Positions 1-5,859 of a DNA stretch of 10,252 nucleotides are shown piece after piece. The notes below the pieces were generated by a model that saw only the letters and a program-made list of their open reading frames with translations, did no database searches and was not told the origin of the DNA. Both the position numbers and the translations under genes were made by a program. The DNA lies in contig CALMOL010000076.1 of assembly GCA_937871685.1 (NCBI GenBank), positions 1-10,252 of the forward strand. The letters are read 5' to 3'. Source of the DNA: an uncultured Verrucomicrobiota bacterium. GTDB lineage: Bacteria; Verrucomicrobiota; Verrucomicrobiia; Chthoniobacterales; SZAS-18. Position 1 is the first letter of the stretch. The number at the start of each line of letters is the position of its first letter.

Positions 1-577
1 GCTCGGCGGCGCCGGCCACGAGCGCACCCCACTGGCCTCCGGCGAAAACGCCCCCCTCCACGGTGGCTCCGTCGGCGCCCTTCTCCACGCGCAGCAGGAA
101 GCGCGGCCCATCGGGCGCGGCGCGCAGCTCGGCCCGGCCCAGGTCAAGCCAGGCGCTGGCGCGAGCGAGGCGCACGGGCTCGTCCACCTCGATGCGCGGG
201 GAGAGGACGCGCACGGCGCCGGGCTCGCGGAGGAGCGCGTTCAGCTCGGAAGCGCGCGCGCCGGAAAAGGTCCGCGCGTCCGCGGGCGAAGGCGCCAGGA
301 GTCGCGCGCGGGCCGCGGCCAGCGTGGCGTCAGCCGCGGTCCACGCCTCGAACGCGGAGCGGCCCGCGAGCGCCAGCGCGCGGGCGCGCTGGCCAAGCTG
401 GAGCTTGTCCACCTGGGCGGACAGCTCGCTCTTGGGCCCCTCCCGCAGGGGCGGCAGCTTGAACGCCGCGGACAGGTCGCGCGCGGCGGTGCCGGGCATC
501 GGCGGCAGCCCGAGGGAAGGCGACTCGGCCCGGGCCGCCGCCGCGACGAGGAGGAAGAAGAGGACGCAGGGCCGCAT
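1..577 (-). CDS. Exported protein, N-terminal part; possible parallel beta-helix (partial)
   Basis: The frame is open from an ATG at 577 down to the window edge, giving 192 residues without a stop, so the C-terminus lies outside. The first ~18 residues form a signal peptide: MRPCVLFFLLVAAAARA, with a likely cleavage after ARA, so the product should leave the cytoplasm. Residues ~45-110 are Ala/Arg/Leu-rich and probably helical (around LSAQVDKLQLGQRARALALA). From about residue 135 the text changes to short alternating strands with turn glycines (VLSPRIEVDEPVRLARAS, then LLRVEKGADGATVEGGVF). That resembles the first coils of right-handed beta-helix proteins such as pectate-lyase-like or polysaccharide-binding proteins. 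A GTG at 580 directly precedes the ATG and could also start. No convincing Shine-Dalgarno is visible. The family call is inference from texture; the signal peptide and the open frame are seen directly. Confidence 0.72.
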   Translation of the reverse strand, partial: MRPCVLFFLLVAAAARAESPSLGLPPMPGTAARDLSAAFKLPPLREGPKSELSAQVDKLQLGQRARALALAGRSAFEAWTAADATLAAARARLLAPSPADARTFSGARASELNALLREPGAVRVLSPRIEVDEPVRLARASAWLDLGRAELRAAPDGPRFLLRVEKGADGATVEGGVFAGGQWGALVAGAAE

Positions 578-693
578 CACTCGGGGCGCAGAGCAAGGGG
601 GGGGCGCGGAAGCTGGCCGCGGAGGCGGAGGCGGCTTTTCATGGGCGGGAAAACGTCATGCGGCGGGAAATCGCGCGGCCGCCGCGCCCCACG

Positions 694-712
694 CTTCGGG
701 GCCGCCCCGAAG
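694..712. promoter_or_regulatory. Inverted repeat / hairpin upstream of glfT2-like gene
   Basis: CTTCGGGG at 694-701 and CCCCGAAG at 705-712 are exact reverse complements around a 3-base centre. The pair could form a tight GC-rich hairpin in RNA or act as a protein-binding dyad. There is no T-run after it on either strand, so a simple intrinsic terminator is unlikely. Function is not known. Confidence 0.5.
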
Positions 713-721
713 GCAGCATCA

Positions 722-743
722 GGATTTCCCCGCCTGGAAATCC
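722..743. promoter_or_regulatory. Inverted repeat, candidate operator upstream of glfT2-like gene
   Basis: GGATTTCC at 722-729 and GGAAATCC at 736-743 are exact reverse complements separated by 6 bases. Allowing one bulged base, the match extends outwards into CAGG/CCTG. Arm centres are 14 bp apart. It lies 135 bp before the glfT2-like start and, with the 694-712 dyad, makes a pair of neighbouring palindromes. It could be a regulator site or part of a structured leader. Confidence 0.45.
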
Positions 744-877
744 CTGGCGGCGCAGATGATCCGAGGCTCAGCATCAAGCCCGATGCATCTGGCCGTGATT
801 CGGGCGTCTTGGGGCCTGAAGGGCGACGATAGACCCACGTTCGCCGCTTCTCGTGGCGTCCTTCGTTCCTGTTCTCC

Positions 878-2794
878 ATGCTATTGCATCACGATTCCTT
901 GGCGCTGGATGGTCGCGCGCCCGCGCTCCCCGCGCCCCTGGCCCGCGCCTTCCAGCGCCTGCTCTTCACGCAGGCGCCGGCGCGCGCGCCCCTTTATCAT
1001 CACAACCTCTCGCGCCTTGGCGGCGAGCATCGCCGCATGGCCGGACCGCGCGCGATGCGCTTCGCGAAGGGCGAGGTGGTGGGCTTCGACACGTATTTCA
1101 ACGCGTTCTTCGAGAGCGCCGTGGTCGCGCACACGAACGTGCTCGCCGTCGAGCTGCGCCTGGAGGTGGAGGGGAAGTTCTACGTCGAGATGATCCGCTT
1201 CGCGCCGGGCCAGGCCCCTCGCCTCGTGGCCGCGACGGAGGCGCGCCGCGGGCGCGGCGACCCGCCGCTCACGCTGCGGGCGGAACTCACGGGCGAGTGC
1301 CCGCTCGGCTCGCGCCTCGCCTTCCACCTCACCGCGCTCTCCCCCGAGGCGCGGCTGCTGGGCGGCGGCTGGTGGACCGTGCAGCCCGCGCGGCGCGCCG
1401 TGCGGCTGGCGGTGGTGATCTGCACCTTCAAGAAGCGCGCCTACGTCGAGCGCACCGTGCGCGCGCTGGCCGGGGACCTGGCGGCGACTGGCGCCACGGT
1501 GTTCGTCGTGGACAACGCCGCCGAGATCCCGCGCGACGCCTTCGCCGGCCTGGGCGCCGACGTGCGCGTCGTCCACCAGGGAAACAGCGGCGGCGCCGGT
1601 GGCTTCACCCGCGGAATGATCGAGGCGATGCGCGCGCCGGACGAGCGGCCCTTCACGCACTTCCTGCTGATGGACGACGACATCGAGCTGGACGGCGACA
1701 TGATGGCGCGCGCGATCGCCTGGCAACGGCACCTCCGCGAGGACCAGTGCGTGGGCGCAGCGATGCTCGACCTGTATCACCCCACGCGGCTCACCGAGCT
1801 GGGCGCGTTCATGGGCCGCCCCAAGCTGCTGAGCGTGTCGGCCTGCGTGGGCGACATAGACCTCGCGCCGCCGGGCGCGCTCGACCCGCTCGGGGTGCTC
1901 CCCAAGCCGCATTACAACGCGTGGTGGTTCCTCACGATCCCGCGGAGCGCGGTGGAGGCGCACGGCCTGCCGCTGCCGTGCTTCATCCGCGGCGACGACA
2001 AGGAGTTCGGCTACCGCCTTCGGCAGGGCGGCGTGAGCACTCTCGCGGCGCCGGGCCTGGGCGTGTGGCACCTGCCGTTCTACGCGAAGGATTCGGCGTG
2101 GCTCTTCTACTTCAACGCTTTCAACGACCTGCTCATCCGCGCCCTGCGCAAGCCCGATCCCGGCGGCGAGCGGATGGGCGCCGAGGTGTGGGGCGAGATC
2201 AACCACTTCCTCTTCAAGCTCGAATACGACCACGCCGCCGTGCGCCTGCGCGGGCTGGAAGACTTCCTGCGCGGCCCGGAGTGGATGATGGCGCAGGACC
2301 CGGAGGATCGCTTCCGCGGCGCGCTGAAGTGCGCGCGCGACCTGGCCCCCGAGCACCGGCCCGACGTGGAGCCGGGGGCGCTGGCCACGCACTACCGGCC
2401 GCGGCGCTCGGTGGAATACTGGTGGCGCAGGCACATCCACAATGGCCACGCCGCGCTCGCGCGCCGGGAGCCACGCCTCACCACCGAGGGGTTGCCCAAG
2501 AAGGTGATGCGCGTGCAGGACTGGGGCTGGACGGACGTGACCTACTTCGACGAGATCGGCATCAAGCGCGCGCTCCAGCCGGGCATCCAGGTCTATCGCA
2601 AGCGGCCGGAGGTGTATTTCGACCTGCTCCGCCGCTCGCGCGCGGCGCTGGCGCGCCTGCGGCGCGAGTGGCCGCGCCTCGTGGAAGCCTTCCGCGCGGC
2701 GGAACCGGAGTTCACCTCCGAAGCCCACTGGCGCCGGCACCTGAAGATGGACGGGCTGCCGAAAGCCGAGGCCCCGGAAGCGGTGGCCGCGTGA
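878..2794 (+). CDS. GlfT2-like galactofuranosyltransferase (GT2 family)
   Basis: The product is 638 aa, nearly the length of mycobacterial GlfT2 (637 aa), which transfers galactofuranose from UDP-Galf to growing galactan. The order of parts matches: an N-terminal beta-rich domain (~1-170), a GT-A catalytic domain starting at LAVVICTFKKRAYVERTVRA (~178), then a helical C-terminal region. Motifs seen are NSGGAGGFTRG (236-246), the metal-binding triad MDDD with D266-D268, the acceptor-side pair W349-W350, GDDKEFG with D373/D374 as candidate catalytic base, and H398 in VWHLPFY as candidate metal ligand. These sit within about ten residues of the known GlfT2 positions. The start is the ATG at 878; no clear ribosome site precedes it. 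It converges on glf, which makes its donor. Acceptor and linkage cannot be read from sequence; a lipid-linked or LPS-type galactan is inferred. Confidence 0.9.
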   Translation: MLLHHDSLALDGRAPALPAPLARAFQRLLFTQAPARAPLYHHNLSRLGGEHRRMAGPRAMRFAKGEVVGFDTYFNAFFESAVVAHTNVLAVELRLEVEGKFYVEMIRFAPGQAPRLVAATEARRGRGDPPLTLRAELTGECPLGSRLAFHLTALSPEARLLGGGWWTVQPARRAVRLAVVICTFKKRAYVERTVRALAGDLAATGATVFVVDNAAEIPRDAFAGLGADVRVVHQGNSGGAGGFTRGMIEAMRAPDERPFTHFLLMDDDIELDGDMMARAIAWQRHLREDQCVGAAMLDLYHPTRLTELGAFMGRPKLLSVSACVGDIDLAPPGALDPLGVLPKPHYNAWWFLTIPRSAVEAHGLPLPCFIRGDDKEFGYRLRQGGVSTLAAPGLGVWHLPFYAKDSAWLFYFNAFNDLLIRALRKPDPGGERMGAEVWGEINHFLFKLEYDHAAVRLRGLEDFLRGPEWMMAQDPEDRFRGALKCARDLAPEHRPDVEPGALATHYRPRRSVEYWWRRHIHNGHAALARREPRLTTEGLPKKVMRVQDWGWTDVTYFDEIGIKRALQPGIQVYRKRPEVYFDLLRRSRAALARLRREWPRLVEAFRAAEPEFTSEAHWRRHLKMDGLPKAEAPEAVAA

Positions 2795-2855
2795 GGGGCG
2801 CTCTGGCGGTCCCATGGCGCTCCAGAAGCAAAAAGGGCCTTGAAGCGGCGCGCGG

Positions 2856-3314
2856 CTCGATTTTGGACGTGACCCCATCCAAGTTTAGATGACCCCTCAT
2901 CCAAACTTGGATACTACCCCATCCAACGTTGGATGACCCCTCCTCCAAGGTTGGATGACCCCCATCCAACCTTGAACGACTTTCATCCAAGGTTGGACGG
3001 TTCTCGTTCAAGGTTGAACGAACTTCATCCAACCTTGGATGTGCCCTCCTTTAAGGTTGGACGACTTTGGTTCAACCTTGAACGGATCTCGTCCAACCTT
3101 GAAGGCGACCCCATCCAAGGTTGGATGACCCCCGTCCAACGTTGAACGAAAGTCGTCCAAGGTTGGATGACTTCCGTCCAACTTTGGATGGCATCGCCGT
3201 GAGCTTGGACCACGCTCATCCAAGCTTGGGTGCCCGCCAGCCGACGCTGGCTGAACTGGATCCAACCGCGGACGACTGGCATCCAGCTTCAAAGGTGGGC
3301 CGTCCAGGAGAGCA
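2856..3314. repeat. Tandem array of ~21 short palindromes at 21-22 bp period
   Basis: The unit is a 12-bp near-palindrome TCCAA-NN-TTGGA, often extended to CATCCAANNTTGGATG, followed by a 9-10 base semi-conserved linker (TGACCCC, CGACTTT and relatives). Core starts are 2878, 2900, 2922, 2944, 2965, 2986, 3007, 3028, 3050, 3071, 3092, 3114, 3135, 3156, 3177, then weaker copies at 3198, 3219, 3240, 3261, 3282 and 3303. A half-unit sits at 2856. Steps are 21 bp except five 22-bp steps among numbered units (2878-2900, 2900-2922, 2922-2944, 3028-3050, 3092-3114), plus one at the left edge. Eight cores match both arms exactly: 2900, 2922, 2944, 2986, 3028, 3114, 3156 and 3177. The array is visibly less GC-rich than the flanking genes. 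It is not a CRISPR, since the linkers are short and related. Its function is not known to me; phased protein binding, a centromere- or iteron-like site, or a selfish repeat are possibilities. Confidence 0.93.
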
Positions 3315-3344
3315 CGGAAGGCGTTTTCCCCCACAACGGAGGGC

Positions 3345-3380
3345 GCCTCGGCCGGCGGCGGCTGAAGCCGTCGCCGAGGC
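3345..3380 (-). terminator. GC-rich hairpin downstream of glf, possible terminator
   Basis: GCCTCGGC at 3345-3352 and GCCGAGGC at 3373-3380 pair perfectly, and the interior (GGCGGCT against AGCCGTC) pairs partly. The hairpin starts 23 bases after the glf stop on the minus strand, where a terminator would lie. No U-run follows immediately; the nearest T/A-rich bit is the TTTT/AAAA at about 3324-3327. An intrinsic terminator is therefore plausible but not typical, and transcript 3'-end protection is an alternative. Confidence 0.4.
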
Positions 3381-3403
3381 ATGAACTGCCGCACCCCGGT
3401 CGA

Positions 3404-4582
3404 TCAGGCGGCCGCCGCGACGCCCGCGGGGATAATCCTCGGCGTGTCGGCGTTTCCGTTCCGGTGGCCGGTGATCTTCTTGTAGGTCGTGAGCGCCTGG
3501 GCCACGACTTGGTCCATGTTGTAGTAGCGGTAGGTGGCGAGCCGGCCCACGAAATGCACGCCCGCCGTGGCCTCGGCCAGGGCGTGGTATTGCTGGTAGA
3601 GCGCGGCGTTCTCCGGCTTGGGGACGGGGTAGTAGGGGTCGCCCTCGCTCCGCGGGAACTCATAGACCACGCTCGTCTTCGGGTGGCGCTGGCCGGTGAG
3701 GTGCTTGAACTCCGTGACGCGCGTGAAGGCGTGCGAGTTCGGGTAGTTCACCACGCCGACCGGCTGGAACTGCTCCTGCTCGAGCGTCTCGTGCTTAAAC
3801 TCGAGCGAGCGATACGGCAGCTTGCCGAAGCGGCAGTCGAAGAACTCGTCCACCGGGCCGGTGTAGATCATCTCCTTGAACGGGATCACGCCGGCCACGT
3901 CGCGGTAGTCCGTCTGCAAGAGCACGCTGATGTTCGGGTGATCCAGCATGTTCTCGAACATCCGCGTGTAACCGTGGCGCGGCATCGACTGGAAGGAATC
4001 CGTGAAGTAGCGGTCGTCGCGGTTGAAGCGCACGGGGATGCGCGCGGTGACCTGCGCGTCCAGCTCGGAGGGGTCCATGCCCCACTGCTTGCGGGTGTAG
4101 CCGCGGAAGAATTTCTTGTAGAGCTCCGAGCCGACCTTGGAGATGACCACGTCCTCCGAGGTGCGGATGTGCTCGCGCGGCTCCGCGAGCGTGGCGAGGA
4201 ACTTCTCCGCCTCGCGCGAGCCAAGATTCAGCCCGTAGAAGCGGTTGATGGTGTCCAGGTTGATCGGCACCGGCAGAAGCTGGCCGTCCACCGAGGCGAG
4301 CACGCGGTGCTCGTATTCGCGCCATTCGGTGAAGCGACCGAGGTAGTCAAAGACCTCGGCCGAGTTCGTGTGGAAGATGTGCGGACCGTAGCGGTGCACG
4401 AGCACGCCGGCGGCATCGTGGTGGTCGTAGGCGTTGCCGCCGACGTGATTGCGGCGGTCCACGACGAGCACGCGCTTGTTCGAGCCGCGCGCGAGGCGCT
4501 CGGCAAGCACGGAGCCAGCGAAGCCGGCGCCAACGATCAGGTAGTCGAATGCGAAGGAGGTAACGGTGGGGCGGTGGCTCAT
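3404..4582 (-). CDS. glf: UDP-galactopyranose mutase
   Basis: This FAD enzyme interconverts UDP-galactopyranose and UDP-galactofuranose in the cytoplasm, supplying the donor for galactofuranosyltransferases. The 392-residue length is normal for bacterial forms. Seen in order: the dinucleotide fold DYLIVGAGFAGSVLAERL (13-30, glycines 18, 20, 23), GGNAYDH (48-54), the substrate-side segment RYGPHIFHTN (64-73), YTRKQWG (162-168), IPVRFNRDDRYF (182-193, R185 being the likely match to Klebsiella Arg174), SFQSMPRHGYT (196-206), HAFTRVTEFKH (284-294, R288 being the likely match to Arg280) and the C-terminal FAD motif GRLATYRYYNMDQV (346-359). The start is the ATG at 4582, which overlaps the stop of the upstream glycosyltransferase as ATGA; the same frame reads further upstream, but only as a shadow of that gene. 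Last gene of a probable three-gene operon. Confidence 0.96.
   Translation of the reverse strand: MSHRPTVTSFAFDYLIVGAGFAGSVLAERLARGSNKRVLVVDRRNHVGGNAYDHHDAAGVLVHRYGPHIFHTNSAEVFDYLGRFTEWREYEHRVLASVDGQLLPVPINLDTINRFYGLNLGSREAEKFLATLAEPREHIRTSEDVVISKVGSELYKKFFRGYTRKQWGMDPSELDAQVTARIPVRFNRDDRYFTDSFQSMPRHGYTRMFENMLDHPNISVLLQTDYRDVAGVIPFKEMIYTGPVDEFFDCRFGKLPYRSLEFKHETLEQEQFQPVGVVNYPNSHAFTRVTEFKHLTGQRHPKTSVVYEFPRSEGDPYYPVPKPENAALYQQYHALAEATAGVHFVGRLATYRYYNMDQVVAQALTTYKKITGHRNGNADTPRIIPAGVAAAA
4579..4582 (-). promoter_or_regulatory. ATGA stop-start overlap (translational coupling)
   Basis: On the minus strand the last codon of the glycosyltransferase gene (TGA) and the first codon of glf (ATG) share bases. 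No Shine-Dalgarno-like sequence is visible just before the glf ATG. Termination-reinitiation would therefore explain how glf is translated and would tie the dosage of the two enzymes. Confidence 0.6.
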
Positions 4583-5793
4583 GCGGCGGCGAGTTGGGAT
4601 ACAGAAAAGGATGGGCGCGCGGCGAGCGCGGCGGCGAGGTGGGCCTCCATGCGGGCGACGGTGGCCTCCCACGAGTTGCGCGCGGCGAGCATGCGACCGG
4701 CCTGGATGCGCTGGGCGTCGGGCGCCGCGATGGCCTGCTCGCACGCCCGAATGAAGGCGTCGTGCCCGTCGGCCACGATCACCGTGTCGGAGAATTGGAG
4801 CACCACGTCCTTGATGGCGGTGGACACGACCGGACGACCGGTGGCGAGATACTCGAGCGCCTTCGTCGGGTTGATAAACTCGGTGGCCTCGTTGCGCGCG
4901 AAGGGCATCAGGCACACGTCGAAGCCCTTGGCCCACGCGGGCAGATCAGCGTAGGGCTGCCCGCCGACGAAATGGAGGTTGGCGCGGCGCGGAAAGTCGT
5001 CGGGGTTCACCTTGCAGTGCGGCCCCACGATCACCACGCTCCACTCGGGATGAGCGTCGGCGAGGCGCGCGAGCAACTCGTAGTCCATGCGCTCGTCCAC
5101 CACGCCGAAGAATCCCAGGCGCGGGCCGGGCAGGGCGGCGAGCGCGGGCGACAGCGGCAACGCGGAATCGAGGGCGAGGCCGAAGTGCTCCACTTCCACG
5201 CCGCAGCCGTAGGAATGGCAGTTCGGATTGTGCTCGCGCTTGGCGCGGTGGATCGCCGGGCCGCCGGCGAATACCACATCGGCCTCGCTCAGCAGCATGG
5301 CCTCGCGACGGAGCAGCTCCGGCGGCGCGCCGCGGAACTGCGAGAGCTGGTCCATGCAGTCATACACCACGGCGCGCTCGTTCATCCGGCCGAGGAATTC
5401 CTCCGCAGCCATGGGATCGTAGAACCACTGCACCGGCCGCCGCCACTCGCGACCCGGGCCCGAGGCGATGAAATCGCGCACGAGCCGGCCCTGCGCGGCG
5501 TCCACGCGGGCGCGGTCGGCGAAGTATCCCGCCGGCAGCTCCGTGCGCAGGATCGTCACGCTGGGGTGGCCGCCCGCCGAATGGGTCTCCGCCCGCGGCG
5601 CACTCAGGCCTTCCACGCGCATCGGCTCCTCGACGAAGAGCACGGGCCGGCGGCGGGCGAGCCGCGAGAGGAATTGCTGGGGCCGCTGCCAGACCCAGTC
5701 CCAGCGCAGGTGGGAGTGGACGAGCAACGGCGGAAAGTCCGGCGCCGAAGGCGCGTCGGAGGCCGAGGAATGGCGAAGCGGAGATGGGGTCAT
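4579..5793 (-). CDS. GT-B fold glycosyltransferase (GT1/GT4-like)
   Basis: A 404-residue cytoplasmic glycosyltransferase of the two-Rossmann GT-B type. The N-terminal domain has HSHLRWDWVWQRPQQFLSRL (27-46), a sequence I know from glycosyltransferases that often sit beside glf. A linker (~210-225) leads to the donor domain: LGFFGVVDERMDYELL (226-241), WSVVIVGP (251-258), and the donor-binding stretch EFINPTKALEYLATGRPVVS (305-324), which holds the spaced acidic residues typical of GT4-like enzymes. Donor and acceptor sugars cannot be deduced. An in-frame GTG at 5829 would add 12 residues (MRVASPKPSHHR); I prefer the ATG at 5793 because the family-like sequence begins only around residue 20, but the start is unsettled. 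Its stop overlaps the glf start as ATGA, pointing to translational coupling, and it lies 66 bases after the ABC exporter stop in the same direction. Confidence 0.87.
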   Translation of the reverse strand: MTPSPLRHSSASDAPSAPDFPPLLVHSHLRWDWVWQRPQQFLSRLARRRPVLFVEEPMRVEGLSAPRAETHSAGGHPSVTILRTELPAGYFADRARVDAAQGRLVRDFIASGPGREWRRPVQWFYDPMAAEEFLGRMNERAVVYDCMDQLSQFRGAPPELLRREAMLLSEADVVFAGGPAIHRAKREHNPNCHSYGCGVEVEHFGLALDSALPLSPALAALPGPRLGFFGVVDERMDYELLARLADAHPEWSVVIVGPHCKVNPDDFPRRANLHFVGGQPYADLPAWAKGFDVCLMPFARNEATEFINPTKALEYLATGRPVVSTAIKDVVLQFSDTVIVADGHDAFIRACEQAIAAPDAQRIQAGRMLAARNSWEATVARMEAHLAAALAARPSFSVSQLAAA

Positions 5794-5859
5794 GCGGTGG
5801 TGCGATGGCTTCGGAGAAGCCACCCGCACCGGTCGTCGGGCCTCTGCCTGAAGCGCTCC

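Larger units (their letters stand above)
578..877. other. Divergent intergenic region with inverted repeats
   Basis: These 300 bases separate the divergent exported-protein gene (minus) and the GlfT2-like gene (plus), so they should hold promoters for both, although I see no confident -35/-10 pair. Contents are a run of eight or more G from about 597, two direct copies of GGCGGGAAA at 644-652 and 662-670 (18 bp apart), and two strong inverted repeats at 694-712 and 722-743, listed separately. Short open frames here have no recognisable product and I do not call them genes. Confidence 0.6.
2795..3403. other. Convergent intergenic region, mostly repeat array
   Basis: This 609-base gap separates the stop of the glfT2-like gene (plus) and the stop of glf (minus). 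Bases 2795-2855 have no recognisable gene and no clear terminator. Bases 2856-3314 are the palindrome array. Bases 3315-3344 show nothing, and 3345-3380 is a GC-rich hairpin. Short open frames run through the array on both strands, but they are by-products of a 21-bp period (7 codons) and a palindromic unit; the 22-bp steps break every frame. Confidence 0.8.

Noticed and set aside
597..640. G-quadruplex-forming stretch (G-run plus several GG pairs)
   Set aside because: Only one long G-run is present; the rest are GG pairs expected at this GC content, so support is weak.
63..1193. 376-codon plus-strand frame at the left end
   Set aside because: Ser/Arg/Ala-rich shadow of the minus-strand exported protein; it also runs through the non-coding spacer and into the glfT2-like start.
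853..2892. 679-codon plus-strand and 665-codon minus-strand frames over the GlfT2-like gene
   Set aside because: Both overlap the frame that carries all GlfT2 motifs; their translations are Arg/Ala/Gly-rich without domains.
2856..3314. CRISPR array
   Set aside because: Repeat cores are only 12-16 bp and palindromic, linkers are 9-10 bp and related to each other, and no cas gene is present.
2856..3314. Plasmid iteron origin
   Set aside because: The 21-22 bp period is iteron-like, but no replication initiator gene or DnaA box is visible and the setting is a chromosomal-type glycan locus. Kept only as an idea in the findings.
2933..3394. Small proteins with heptad-like text (HPTLDD, HPRLDG and similar) on both strands across the array
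   Set aside because: The 21-bp period equals seven codons and the unit is palindromic, so both strands and several frames give open leucine-spaced text. The five 22-bp steps shift the frame, so no frame reads the whole array, and there is no start signal.
3230..4954. 574-codon open frame on the plus strand
   Set aside because: Antisense of glf, with His/Val/Arg/Glu-rich text typical of a shadow frame in GC-rich DNA.
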